From positions 1 to 33,648 of the forward strand of contig JAXHUH010000097.1 of NCBI GenBank assembly GCA_034211175.1: a stretch of DNA of 33,648 nt, given 5' to 3'. The notes below the pieces were generated by a model. The model ran no database searches and was not told where the DNA came from. It saw only the letters and a list, made by a program, of their open reading frames with translations. Made by a program: the position numbers and the translations under genes. The stretch is from JAXHUH01 sp034211175. GTDB lineage: Bacteria > Actinomycetota > Acidimicrobiia > Acidimicrobiales > CAIXPF01. Positions 14,205 to 22,956 of this stretch are shown here, piece by piece. Numbering within the stretch: the first letter of the stretch is position 1; each line of letters opens with the position of its first letter.

Positions 14205-15749
14205 ATGTACCCAGCAGTCCACGCAGCCAGCACGCCCGACAAGCCGGCCCTGATCATGGGGAGCAGCGGCGAGGTCGTCACCTACGCCGAGCTCGACCAG
14301 CGTTCCAACCAGCTGGCCCGGCTGTGGCGCGACCACGGTCTCGGGCCGGGCGACCACGTCGCCATCTTCAGCGAGAACAACGCCCGCTTCCTGGAGGTCA
14401 TGTGGGCGGCCCTGCGGTCGGGCCTGTACATCACGACGGTCAACAGCTACCTGTCCGCTGAAGAGGTGGCCTACATCCTCGACGACTCGGGGAGCCGGTC
14501 GCTGGTGACCACCACCGCCAAGGCCGACGTGGCCGCCGAGGCGCTGCGCGACGTCCCGAACGTGACCCTGCCGCTGCTGATCGGCGATGACGACCCTCGG
14601 TTCGAGTCCTACGTCGACGCCATCTCCACCATGCCCACCGACCGCCTCGACGAAGAGCCGGCCGGGGAGATGATGCTGTACTCCTCGGGCACCACCGGCC
14701 GGCCCAAGGGCATCAAGCGACCGCTGTCGGGCAACACGATCGACCAGGGCATGATGATCTCGAGCCTGCTCGGCGGCGTGTTCGGCATGGACGCCGACAC
14801 CGTGTACCTCTCCCCTGCCCCCCTGTACCACTCGGCCCCGATCGGCTTCAACCTCGGGGTGCAGTCGCTGGGTGGCACGACCGTGATCATGGAGAAGTAC
14901 GACCCGGTCGAAGCGCTGCGGCTCATCGAGACGCACCGGGCCAGCCACTCGCAGTGGGTCCCGACGATGTTCGTGCGGATGCTGAAGCTCCCGGAGGATG
15001 AGCGGCGTCGATACGACGTATCGTCGATGCAGGTCGCCGTCCATGCCGCTGCCCCGTGCCCTGTGGAGGTCAAGCAGCAGATGATGGACTGGTGGGGCCC
15101 CGTACTGTACGAGTACTACGCCGGCACCGAGCTCAACGGCTTCTGCCTGGTCAAGCCGGAGGAGTGGCTGGAACGGCCGGGCACGGTGGGCAAGCCGCTC
15201 ATCGGAGAGATCCACATCCTCGACGAGGAGGGCAACGAGCTGCCTCCGGGCGAAGCCGGCACCATCTACTTCGCCGGCGGGCCGCCGTACGAGTACCACA
15301 ACGACCCGGACAAGACGGAGAGCTCCAAGGACCCGAAGGGCCATGGCTGGACCACGCTGGGCGACGTGGGCTACCTCGACGAGGACGGTTGGCTGTTCCT
15401 CACCGACCGCAAGGCGTTCATGATCATCTCCGGCGGGGTGAACATCTACCCCCAGGAGATCGAGGACTGCTTGGTCATGCATCCGAAGGTGGCCGACGTG
15501 GCGGTCTTCGGCATCCCCGACGACGAGATGGGGGAGCAGGTGCTGGCCGCGGTGCAGCCAGCCGAGGGCGCCGAACCCGGCGCCGAGCTCGAAGCGGAGC
15601 TGCGGTCGTTCACCCGGGAGCACATCGCCGGCTACAAGGTCCCCAAGCGCTTCGAGTTCCTCGACGAGCTGCCCCGGCTGCCGACCGGCAAGCTCTACAA
15701 GCGCAAGCTGCGCGATCAGTACTGGAAGGACCGCGATCGGGCCATCTGA
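14205..15749 (+). CDS. acyl-CoA synthetase (AMP-binding, FadD-type)
   Basis: 514-residue adenylate-forming ligase that should activate a carboxylic acid to its CoA thioester through an acyl-AMP intermediate. Motifs: the phosphate-binding loop YSSGTTGRPKG (159-169), YEYYAGTE, LGDVGYLDEDGW, LTDRKAFMIISGGVNIYPQEIE and the catalytic lysine in PTGKLYKRKLR close to the C-terminus. Length and motif order are standard for the family. The ATG follows an AAGGGGGG run 4 bases upstream. It sits 38 bp after the DUF35 gene, in the same direction. Chain length and substrate class cannot be read; the neighbours suggest a bulky or cyclic acid. Confidence 0.9.
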   Translation: MYPAVHAASTPDKPALIMGSSGEVVTYAELDQRSNQLARLWRDHGLGPGDHVAIFSENNARFLEVMWAALRSGLYITTVNSYLSAEEVAYILDDSGSRSLVTTTAKADVAAEALRDVPNVTLPLLIGDDDPRFESYVDAISTMPTDRLDEEPAGEMMLYSSGTTGRPKGIKRPLSGNTIDQGMMISSLLGGVFGMDADTVYLSPAPLYHSAPIGFNLGVQSLGGTTVIMEKYDPVEALRLIETHRASHSQWVPTMFVRMLKLPEDERRRYDVSSMQVAVHAAAPCPVEVKQQMMDWWGPVLYEYYAGTELNGFCLVKPEEWLERPGTVGKPLIGEIHILDEEGNELPPGEAGTIYFAGGPPYEYHNDPDKTESSKDPKGHGWTTLGDVGYLDEDGWLFLTDRKAFMIISGGVNIYPQEIEDCLVMHPKVADVAVFGIPDDEMGEQVLAAVQPAEGAEPGAELEAELRSFTREHIAGYKVPKRFEFLDELPRLPTGKLYKRKLRDQYWKDRDRAI

Positions 15750-15784
15750 CCGCGCCTCGCCGCGCGCGGGCTCTGCCCACGCCT

Positions 15785-15800
15785 ACGTTGACGTTGACGT
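15785..15800 (+). repeat. short tandem repeat ACGTTG-ACGTTG-ACGT between the two ligase genes
   Basis: Two and two-thirds copies of a 6-bp unit, 32 bp before the second ligase start. Each copy contains TTGACG, which resembles a -35 element, but no good -10 follows. The last copy also begins a small dyad (TGAC-GTCC-GTCA). It could be a regulatory site for the second ligase, or chance. Confidence 0.3.
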
Positions 15801-15831
15801 CCGTCACATCGGCCCCTTTGGAGCACACGAC

Positions 15832-17427
15832 ATGCCCGGTTGGAACTTCGCCGAAATCTGGGAGGCTGCGGCCGACCACCTGCCCGATGCCCCCTTCGCC
15901 AAGCAGGGCGACCGGACCGTCACCTGGAGCGACGCCGATCGCCGGGCTGACGGCATCGCCCGCACGCTCCTCGACGCCGGCGCAGGCAAGCAGGACAAGG
16001 TCGCCCAGTACCTGTACAACTGCCCGGAGTACCTGGAGACGGTGTTCGCCTGCTTCAAGGCGTCGCTGGTGCCGGTGAACACGAACTACCGCTACACCAA
16101 GGACGAGCTCGTCTACCTGTGGGACAACGCCGATGCCGTCGCCGTCGTGTTCCACGGCTGCTTCGTGGACACCATCGAGGCCATCCGCGACCGCGTCCCC
16201 AAGGTGCAGACGTGGCTGTGGGTCGACGACGGCAGCGGGCCGTGCCCGGAGTGGGCGATGCCGTACGAGGATGCCGCATCACGCCAGACCGAGCGGGTCC
16301 TGCCCGACCACGGTCGCGACGGCGACGACCTGTACATGCTCTACACCGGCGGAACCACCGGCATGCCCAAGGGCGTGATGTGGCGCCAGGACGATCTCGT
16401 CATCGTGCTCTGCGGCACCCTCGGCACGCCGATGCCCGAGGAACGGGACCCGGCCGTGCTCGACACGATGTTCGAGAACCCCGGTCCGGTCGGCATGCCC
16501 GCCTGCCCGCTGATGCACGGCACCGGCGCGTTCACCACCTTCTCGGTGCTCTCCGCCGGCGGCTCCATCGTGCTGCTCCCCTCCCGGCACTTCGATCCCG
16601 TCGAGTTGCTCGACGAGGTCGAGGACAAGGGCGTGAACGCGATCGCCATCGTCGGCGACGCCTTCGCCAAGCCGATCCTCGGGGCCCTCGACGCCAACGA
16701 GGGGCGCTGGGACCTCTCGTCGCTCATGGCCATGACGTCGTCGGGGGTCATGTGGAGCGAGGAGACCAAGCAGGGCCTGCTGCGCCACAACCCCCAGATG
16801 TTCCTGATGGACGCCTTCTCGTCGTCCGAGGCACTCGGCATGGGCCAATCCGTGTCCGGTGGCGGGCAGGCGGCCAAGACCGCCAAGTTCGAGCCGAGCC
16901 TCAACACCATCGTCGTCAGCGACGACGACCAGCGCATCACCGAGCCCGGGGTGATGGGCCGCCTGGCGGTCGGGGGGCGCCAGCCCATCGGCTACTACAA
17001 GGACCCGGAGAAGACGGCCCGCACCTTCATCACGGTCGACGGCAAGCGCTACTCCTGCCCCGGTGACTACGCCGTCCTCGAGGAGGACGGCACCGTCACC
17101 GTGCTCGGCCGCGGTTCGGTGTGCATCAACACCGGCGGCGAGAAGGTCTTCCCCGAGGAGGTCGAAGAAGCGATCAAGACCCACGCCGGCGTCCGTGACG
17201 CGGTCGTCGTCGGCGTCCCCCACGAGCGCTTCGGCGAGATGATCGTGGCCGTCGTCGAGCCCAAGGGCGACGCACCCGACGAGCAGGAGATCATCGACCA
17301 CGTGCGCGAGCGCCTGGCCGCGTACAAGGCGCCCCGCCGGGTGATCACGATCGACACCATCGGGCGCGCCGCCAACGGCAAGGTCGACTACAAGCGCATG
17401 AAGGAGCACGCCACCTCCACGGTGTGA
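15832..17427 (+). CDS. acyl-CoA synthetase, FadD19-like
   Basis: 531-residue AMP-binding ligase distinct from its upstream neighbour. Motifs: YTGGTTGMPKGVMW (171-184), CPLMHGTGAF, DAFSSSEALGMG, the hinge LGRGSVCINTGGEKVFPEEVE and the catalytic lysine of NGKVDYKRM. The GGTTGMPKGVMW loop and ITVDGKRYSCPGDYA segment are typical of the FadD19/FadD17 branch, whose mycobacterial member activates steroid C26 side-chain acids. That is a family hint, not proof of a steroid substrate. A strong hairpin terminator follows 41 bp after the stop. Only a weak ribosome site is visible before the ATG (GGAGCACACGAC). Confidence 0.88.
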   Translation: MPGWNFAEIWEAAADHLPDAPFAKQGDRTVTWSDADRRADGIARTLLDAGAGKQDKVAQYLYNCPEYLETVFACFKASLVPVNTNYRYTKDELVYLWDNADAVAVVFHGCFVDTIEAIRDRVPKVQTWLWVDDGSGPCPEWAMPYEDAASRQTERVLPDHGRDGDDLYMLYTGGTTGMPKGVMWRQDDLVIVLCGTLGTPMPEERDPAVLDTMFENPGPVGMPACPLMHGTGAFTTFSVLSAGGSIVLLPSRHFDPVELLDEVEDKGVNAIAIVGDAFAKPILGALDANEGRWDLSSLMAMTSSGVMWSEETKQGLLRHNPQMFLMDAFSSSEALGMGQSVSGGGQAAKTAKFEPSLNTIVVSDDDQRITEPGVMGRLAVGGRQPIGYYKDPEKTARTFITVDGKRYSCPGDYAVLEEDGTVTVLGRGSVCINTGGEKVFPEEVEEAIKTHAGVRDAVVVGVPHERFGEMIVAVVEPKGDAPDEQEIIDHVRERLAAYKAPRRVITIDTIGRAANGKVDYKRMKEHATSTV

Positions 17428-17467
17428 CCTCGAGCGTGTGACCGTGTGAACGGCACTCAGTCGGGAT

Positions 17468-17497
17468 GGGGCGGGCGGTCACGAGACCGCCCGCCCC
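17468..17497 (+). terminator. 13-bp perfect GC-rich hairpin
   Basis: GGGGCGGGCGGTC, loop ACGA, GACCGCCCGCCCC, with no mismatch, 41 bp after the ligase stop and 138 bp before the SDR start. No T-run follows, as is common in actinobacteria. It probably separates the ligase transcript from the SDR gene. Confidence 0.7.
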
Positions 17498-17635
17498 GTT
17501 CGCCCGGTGTGTGCGTACTCGCCGGCGTCGACACCTTCCGCTCGACGTCGGCCTGATCGAAGAGGCTCGCCACTCCGGGTCCTGCCTGCACCGGCCGGAT
17601 AGCGTCCCCCGTGACCGCCACAACCAGGAGGACCT

Positions 17636-18433
17636 GTGCCGAACCTCAGCTCGAAGGTCGTGATCGTGACCGGCGCCAGCCGCGGCATCGGCGAGGCCAT
17701 CGCTCGCCGGTTCGCCGCCGACGGCGCGGCCGTGGCGGTGACCGCCCGCACCGTCGAGGAGGGCGACCACCCGCTTCCCGGGAGCCTCGCCGCCACCGTG
17801 GCGGCCATCAACGCCGAGGGTGGCACGGCCCTGGCCGTGGCCGCCGACCTCGGGCGGGCCGAGGATCGGGCTCGCCTGGTCGACACGGTGACCCGTGAGT
17901 TCGGACCGGTCGACGTGCTGGTCAACAACGCCGCCGTCACCTACTTCGAGCCGGTGGCCGAGTTCGCGGAGAACCACTACCACCTCATGTTCGAGGTGCA
18001 GGTCCGGGCGCCGTTCGACCTGGCCCAGCGGGTGCTGCCCGCCATGCGCGAACGCCGGTCGGGCTGGATCCTGAACATCTCCTCGCCGGCCGCCATCCAC
18101 CCGCAGGGCCCGCCCTATCCCGGCACGATGCCGGGCGGGACCGTCTACGGGATGTGCAAGGCGGCGCTCGAGCGCTTCACCACCGGCCTGGCCGCCGAGG
18201 TGTACGACGATGGCATCGCGGTCAACGTCTTGTCACCCTCCGGCCTGGTGCCGACGCCCGGCGTCGTCCACCACCACCTCGACGAGATGATCCCCGAGGA
18301 GATGCACGAGCCGGCCGCGTACATGGCCGAGGCGTCCCACGCGCTCTGCACCGGCGACCCGGCCACGCTCACCGGCCGGATCGCCTTCTCCCGAACACTC
18401 CTCGACGAGTTCGGCATCGACCTTCCGAACTGA
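17636..18433 (+). CDS. short-chain dehydrogenase/reductase (SDR)
   Basis: 265-residue classical SDR, NAD(P)-dependent, converting an alcohol to a ketone or the reverse. Cofactor motif TGASRGIG (12-19), NNAA (97-100), catalytic serine in NISS (149-150) and YxxxK at Y171-K175 (YGMCK). The ATARTVEEGD-like segment after the second strand (TARTVEEGD, 36-44) lacks the acidic residue typical of strict NAD enzymes and has an arginine, which favours NADPH. The GTG start has AGGAGG 5 bases upstream. It lies beyond the terminator at 17468, so it may be expressed separately. It converges with the next gene across a 14-bp gap. Substrate unknown. Confidence 0.9.
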   Translation: MPNLSSKVVIVTGASRGIGEAIARRFAADGAAVAVTARTVEEGDHPLPGSLAATVAAINAEGGTALAVAADLGRAEDRARLVDTVTREFGPVDVLVNNAAVTYFEPVAEFAENHYHLMFEVQVRAPFDLAQRVLPAMRERRSGWILNISSPAAIHPQGPPYPGTMPGGTVYGMCKAALERFTTGLAAEVYDDGIAVNVLSPSGLVPTPGVVHHHLDEMIPEEMHEPAAYMAEASHALCTGDPATLTGRIAFSRTLLDEFGIDLPN

Positions 18434-18447
18434 GTCGTGCCGGGCGC

Positions 18448-20103
18448 TCAGAGATCGACCGGCGCCGGCAGCTCCACGACCACGTCGTGGAACGTCATCC
18501 CGCCGGGCGCACGGCTGCCGGTCAGCAGGAACATGTCCGACACGGGCGTGAGCGTCAGGTAGAGGGTCTCCCCCTCCGCGACGCGCACCCCGACGCCGGG
18601 CAGCTCGACGTCGATGGGGACACGGCGAGCGCTGCCGGAGTGGCGGATGGGCAGGACGTTGTTCTGCACGACACGGGCATCCAGCGCCGTGGTGCCGACG
18701 GAGAGGCCGGCGAACAGCCGATTCTCGGCTCCGAGGGAGCTGATCGTCGCTTCCAGCTTCGGGATGCCGGCCACCTCGAGGGGGCCCTGCGCGATCGGGA
18801 TGTGGACCGGAAGTCCGACGCCGGTGGTCAAGGTGGGCGGTACCGCCAGATCGACCCGCACCTGGGTCGACGTCAGCGCGTCACCCTGAAGGCAGGCACC
18901 GTCGGGGGTGGCGATGTTGAACCGTTGCAGCGGCTCCGGACGGCTCGGGCGCCTCTTGCCCGCCGGGTCCACTCCGGAGAAGAAGTCGACCGTGAGGCCG
19001 GGGAAGTCGGACGCGGCCAGGGCGGTGCAGGGGTCGCCGGAGCCCTGCGTGCCGAGGGGCAGCAGCTGGGGCAGGGCGTGACCGCCGTTGAACCCGATGA
19101 ACGTGCTGTCCTTGCGTGCCTGCTCGGTCAAGACCAGTTCGAAGTTGCGCAGCCCCTGGTTGAGGTTGAACAGGTTGTCGGTGGTCCCCTGGCGGACGAT
19201 CACCGGGATGTCGAGCTGGATGCCCTGATCGCTCCACCAGCTGGGGCCGTTGTCGGCGAGGAACTCGACGATGTCGGGACCGTTCAGCACCTGGGTGACC
19301 GTGGCGGCGTCGATGCCGAGCGGTTCCACGAGGGCGGCCACCTGGTCGGCGACGCCGGCCGGCAGGTCGGTGCCATCAGGCATGGTGCCGGTGACCACGC
19401 CGACGGCGTAGCCGACGATCACCTCCGGGGGCAGCGCGTTGGCGCCGGCCAGGACGAGCAGCGTGTCCCACAGGGTGCGAGGCACGCCCTGGGGCCCGAG
19501 GCTGTCGTTCAGGTCGTGCCAGGTGATCTCCGGGGCGAGGGCGTCGAAGCGGGGGCCGTCCTCGCGGGTCGCCTGCTCGAGCAGGGCGCCGGCGAGCTGA
19601 TAGCCGCCGCCGTAGCTGCCGCCCACCGCGAACAGGACAGGGTCGTCGGCGTCCTCGTGCGCCTTGCTGTCGCGTGCCACCCAGGGCAGCGAGGCGACGT
19701 AGTCGACGACCGCCACCACGTCACGGCCCTCCTTGGCGGGGTCCATGATGTTGGCCTGGTCGTCGGTCGACTCACCGAACCCGCGCTGGTCGAAGCTGAG
19801 CACGCCGTAGCCGGCGGCGAGGTAGGGGGCCACGGCGCCGGTCGCCGAGGTCTCGCGGGAGCCGCCCCAGCCGTGGCTGTGCATCACCATGGGCACGGGG
19901 TCCTTCGCGTCGGCGCCCGCTGGACGGAACACGGTGGCGACGATCTCGTGTCCGTCGGCCAGGTTGACAATGGTGACGTCCTCCACCTCGGCGGCGCCGG
20001 CAGGTTCGGGCACGCGGGTGTCGGCAGCGACGGCGGCGGTGGCGGTGGCGGCGACGAGCACGGTGGCGGCGACGAGCGCGGACGTGGTGCGACGGCGGAT
20101 CAT
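18448..20103 (-). CDS. secreted alpha/beta hydrolase, S15 / CocE-NonD family
   Basis: 551-residue exported hydrolase. A Sec signal (MIRRRTTSALVAATVLVAA, cut near A27) leads into an alpha/beta-hydrolase domain of the X-Pro dipeptidyl-peptidase/CocE type (PF02129): HSHGWGGS oxyanion region (75-82), DQRGFGES, the nucleophile elbow GGSYGGG (S163), aspartate D309 (GTTD) and histidine H342 (NGGH). The remaining 180 residues form a beta-rich C-terminal region, consistent with the jelly-roll domain of the family, partly interrupted by a proline-rich loop. It hydrolyses an ester or peptide bond outside the membrane; the substrate cannot be told. The stop lies 90 bp before nothing else on this strand; the GGDEF gene is 90 bp upstream and could share its transcript. 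Confidence 0.85.
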   Translation of the reverse strand: MIRRRTTSALVAATVLVAATATAAVAADTRVPEPAGAAEVEDVTIVNLADGHEIVATVFRPAGADAKDPVPMVMHSHGWGGSRETSATGAVAPYLAAGYGVLSFDQRGFGESTDDQANIMDPAKEGRDVVAVVDYVASLPWVARDSKAHEDADDPVLFAVGGSYGGGYQLAGALLEQATREDGPRFDALAPEITWHDLNDSLGPQGVPRTLWDTLLVLAGANALPPEVIVGYAVGVVTGTMPDGTDLPAGVADQVAALVEPLGIDAATVTQVLNGPDIVEFLADNGPSWWSDQGIQLDIPVIVRQGTTDNLFNLNQGLRNFELVLTEQARKDSTFIGFNGGHALPQLLPLGTQGSGDPCTALAASDFPGLTVDFFSGVDPAGKRRPSRPEPLQRFNIATPDGACLQGDALTSTQVRVDLAVPPTLTTGVGLPVHIPIAQGPLEVAGIPKLEATISSLGAENRLFAGLSVGTTALDARVVQNNVLPIRHSGSARRVPIDVELPGVGVRVAEGETLYLTLTPVSDMFLLTGSRAPGGMTFHDVVVELPAPVDL

Positions 20104-20193
20104 GTCCGCTCTTTCGCCGTGCCGGCGTCGTTCCCCTGTCCAGCCGGATGCGTGACCGGGCGGATGTCGGGCCCGGACCGCGGTGCAGGCTGA

Positions 20194-22236
20194 TCAGCCG
20201 GCGGTCGCCGCCTCGGCCGACACCGCCGATGCCGGGGCCAGGGCCCAGCCCCTCCCCGTGGCCCGCTTCACGTCGTACATCGCCGAGTCGGCCCGTTTGA
20301 TCAGCTCGGCGGCGGCCACGTCGGCACCTCCCATGGCGACACCGATGCTGGCGCCCACCTGCACAGGCTGGCCGCCGATGTCGACCGTCTCCTCTGCTGC
20401 ATCGCAGAGCCGCTGCGCCACCCCGCACGCCGTGTCCTCGGTGGCGTCGGACAGCACCACGAGGAACTCGTCGCCGGCCAGGCGCCCCACCGTGTCGGTG
20501 GGACGCACGACGGAGGTGAAGCGTGCCGCGACCTGGGCGAGGACCTCATCGCCGAAGTCGTGTCCGAAGCGGTCGTTGACGTCCTTGAAGCGACGCAGGT
20601 CCACGAACAGCACAGCGACCTGCCCGCCGGTCCGGGCGCTGCCTCGGAGCGCGGCGTGGAGACGGTCGTCGAGCAGGGCACGGTTGGGCAGGCCGGTGAG
20701 CGCATCGTGGAGCTCCAGGTGGGCCAGGTCGGCTGCTCGCGCCGCCTCCGCCTCCCGCAGCACGGTGTTCTCCATGATCAGGTCGCACTCCAGGACGAGC
20801 TGCTCCACCAGGTGTCGATCCGCCTGCGACCAGCGCCGGAGGTGGCTGCTGGTGCTGAACAGCACCCCACCTCGCAGCCGGTCCCCCGCACCCAGGGGGA
20901 TGGCCACGTAGGAACGGATGTACAACCCGTCCACGAGCTCCGCGGGCAGCAGGTCGCTATCTGCGGCGTCATCGACGAGGACCGGCCGGCGCTCATCGAC
21001 CACGTAGCGACCGAGGGGCACGTCGCTGAGGCGCAGGCCGACGAAGCGTTGATGCATGAGTTCGGCGGATGGAGGCGTGATGCGGACGGTGACCAGATGC
21101 TCGATGACGCCACCGTCGTCGAACACGAAGGCGCAGGCATGCTCGGCCTCCAACGCCTCGAGACCGACGCGGGCGACAACGTCGACCGCCGCCCCGGCCG
21201 TGGCCGCACCGGTGCCCTCGCGCAAGAGGCGCCGGACGGCGGCGCCGGCCCGCAAGCCGCGCGCTTGCTCGTCGAGCAGGCGGGCCCGCTCGTACAGCAC
21301 CGAGAAGTGGGCAGCGGCCGCTTCTGCCAGATCGACGACCTGCGGCGTGAACCGTCGCTTCTGGCCATCGTCGAGGGTGAGCACGCCCAGCGGCTCCTGC
21401 TGGCTGCCGATCGGCACCGCGACCCCGGAGCCGATGTCGAAACGATGGTGCCAGTCGTCGAGCAGGTCGGAGGCCGCTTCGTCCACCACCACCGTCTGCC
21501 ACCGGCGGAACGCCTCGACGACGATGGCGGGCGCATCGGACGCGGACGTGAAGGCCAAGAACGCTTCGCGGTCGACCCGACCGTCGGCGTAGTGGGCCTC
21601 GGCCGTGACCAGCTCCCCGTCGACGACCAGGAACACGCACGTCCGGCGAACGCCCACCTGGGCGGCCAGGCGCTGGCAGAGGTGGGCGATGGCGCCACCG
21701 CCTGGTACGGGCGCGGCCGTGGCCCGGGTCAGCTCCAGCAGCAGGTCGAGCTCGGCCTCGCGACGATCGGCGACGTACCACGCCCGGGCCGCGCTCAACG
21801 ACTGCGCCATCGGCTCGGCATACGGTGCCGCCTCGGCGAGGTCGCCGGCGGCGGCCGGCTCCAGGGCCACCACGCCCAGCGCCTGCCCGCCGAGGGACAG
21901 CGGGGCCACCCACACCGAGGAGATCTCCAGGTCGGAGATCAGCTCGGCCGGGACGTCGACGGCTGCTGCGTCGTCGACGCGCACCGGCGCACCACCGGCG
22001 ATCGCGTCGGCGAACGGTCCGATGCGCGCCAGGGGGAAGCGCGCCCAGCGCCGGGCCACGTCGGGGCGGGGTACACGAGACCCCACGGAGACCAAGGGGG
22101 AGACGGCGCGGCCCTGTTCGTCGAGGACCCACAGCGACGCTCGCTCTGCGCTGGTGGCCCGGCGCAGTTCCTCGCACGCGTCCTCCACCAGCTGGACGTG
22201 CCCCCGTCCCTCCAGCCTTCGTTTCGTCGCCATCAT
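20194..22236 (-). CDS. GAF-GAF-GAF-GGDEF diguanylate cyclase
   Basis: 680-residue soluble signalling protein that should make cyclic di-GMP. Three GAF-like sensor domains can be followed at about 20-165, 185-330 and 345-490 (each with a hydrophobic core and a VAPLSLGG, VAVPIGSQQEPLGVL or VAIPLGAGDRL strand pair). The GGDEF domain (about 505-665) starts HDALTGLPNRALLDDRL; the active site reads AGDEF near residue 585, a variant found in active enzymes. The product-inhibition site RxxD (RPTD) stands five residues before it, so feedback inhibition is expected. No transmembrane segment. The ATG pair at 22236/22233 follows AGGGG; the open frame upstream gives only basic low-complexity sequence. The signal sensed is unknown. 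Confidence 0.88.
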   Translation of the reverse strand: MMATKRRLEGRGHVQLVEDACEELRRATSAERASLWVLDEQGRAVSPLVSVGSRVPRPDVARRWARFPLARIGPFADAIAGGAPVRVDDAAAVDVPAELISDLEISSVWVAPLSLGGQALGVVALEPAAAGDLAEAAPYAEPMAQSLSAARAWYVADRREAELDLLLELTRATAAPVPGGGAIAHLCQRLAAQVGVRRTCVFLVVDGELVTAEAHYADGRVDREAFLAFTSASDAPAIVVEAFRRWQTVVVDEAASDLLDDWHHRFDIGSGVAVPIGSQQEPLGVLTLDDGQKRRFTPQVVDLAEAAAAHFSVLYERARLLDEQARGLRAGAAVRRLLREGTGAATAGAAVDVVARVGLEALEAEHACAFVFDDGGVIEHLVTVRITPPSAELMHQRFVGLRLSDVPLGRYVVDERRPVLVDDAADSDLLPAELVDGLYIRSYVAIPLGAGDRLRGGVLFSTSSHLRRWSQADRHLVEQLVLECDLIMENTVLREAEAARAADLAHLELHDALTGLPNRALLDDRLHAALRGSARTGGQVAVLFVDLRRFKDVNDRFGHDFGDEVLAQVAARFTSVVRPTDTVGRLAGDEFLVVLSDATEDTACGVAQRLCDAAEETVDIGGQPVQVGASIGVAMGGADVAAAELIKRADSAMYDVKRATGRGWALAPASAVSAEAATAG

Positions 22237-22317
22237 CCCCTGCCACGCTCGACGCCGCCGCGACGCACGGTAACAGCCCGGTCCCACCGAGGGTCTGTCG
22301 GGAAGGACATCGGCGTC

Positions 22318-22926
22318 TCAGCCGTCGAGCTCGCTGACCACCGTCTGCCGAGCCCGATCGGGGACGGACCCGTCCGGCGGCCACGGGTCGACTCCCTCCT
22401 CCAGCGGAACCTCGAGGGACCGCAGGAGCTGGGCGAACATCGACCAGTTGGCGATGGCGACCACCACCTCGATGCGGGCCCGCTCGTCGGGGATGGTGGC
22501 CTCGAGCTCGGACCAGGTGCGAGCGCTGATCGCCCCCGACCCGAGGGTCTCGTCGGTGGCGGCCAGCACGGCCCGATCAGCGCGGTCGAAGCGATCGCTG
22601 GTCTTCCAGTCGCGCGCGGCGACGAGGTCGTCCTCGGGGATCTCGAGCATGCGGGCCACCCGCCAGTGCTGGGTCCACTCGTACACCGAGCCCTGGCGCC
22701 ACCCGATGCGCATGATGATCAGCTCGCGCAGGCGGGCGTCCAAGGCGCCGTTCCACAGCAGCTGGTGGAGCAACCCGTTGACCCGGGCGGCGAGGTCCTC
22801 GTGGCGCAGCAGCACCTTGAACACCGACAGGTCGGCCATGCCCTCGGGCACGCCGACGCGGGCGGCGGCGGCGCGGGCGTCGTCGACATCGAGCATCGGG
22901 ATGCGGGCATCCGGTGGGTTCGTCAT
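22318..22926 (-). CDS. carboxymuconolactone decarboxylase / AhpD-like protein
   Basis: 202-residue all-helical protein of the carboxymuconolactone decarboxylase family (PF02627). The core is LRELIIMRIGWRQGSVYEWTQHWRVAR (in two parts, about 66-92). The AhpD redox pair CxxC is absent; in its place is a YEWTQH motif, seen in many actinobacterial members of unknown function. It therefore should not act as a peroxidase partner, and a decarboxylase or lactonase-type role is only a guess. The ATG at 22926 has GAGAGGA upstream. It follows the P450 gene by 30 bp on the same strand, so the two form an operon and this protein may process the P450 product. Confidence 0.82.
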   Translation of the reverse strand: MTNPPDARIPMLDVDDARAAAARVGVPEGMADLSVFKVLLRHEDLAARVNGLLHQLLWNGALDARLRELIIMRIGWRQGSVYEWTQHWRVARMLEIPEDDLVAARDWKTSDRFDRADRAVLAATDETLGSGAISARTWSELEATIPDERARIEVVVAIANWSMFAQLLRSLEVPLEEGVDPWPPDGSVPDRARQTVVSELDG

Positions 22927-22956
22927 CGTGCGGGTCCTCTCGCGGTCCCGGCCGGT

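Noticed and set aside
18154..20193. 679-codon open frame on the plus strand
   Set aside because: It overlaps the SDR end in another frame and lies antisense to the secreted hydrolase; its composition is that of a shadow frame.
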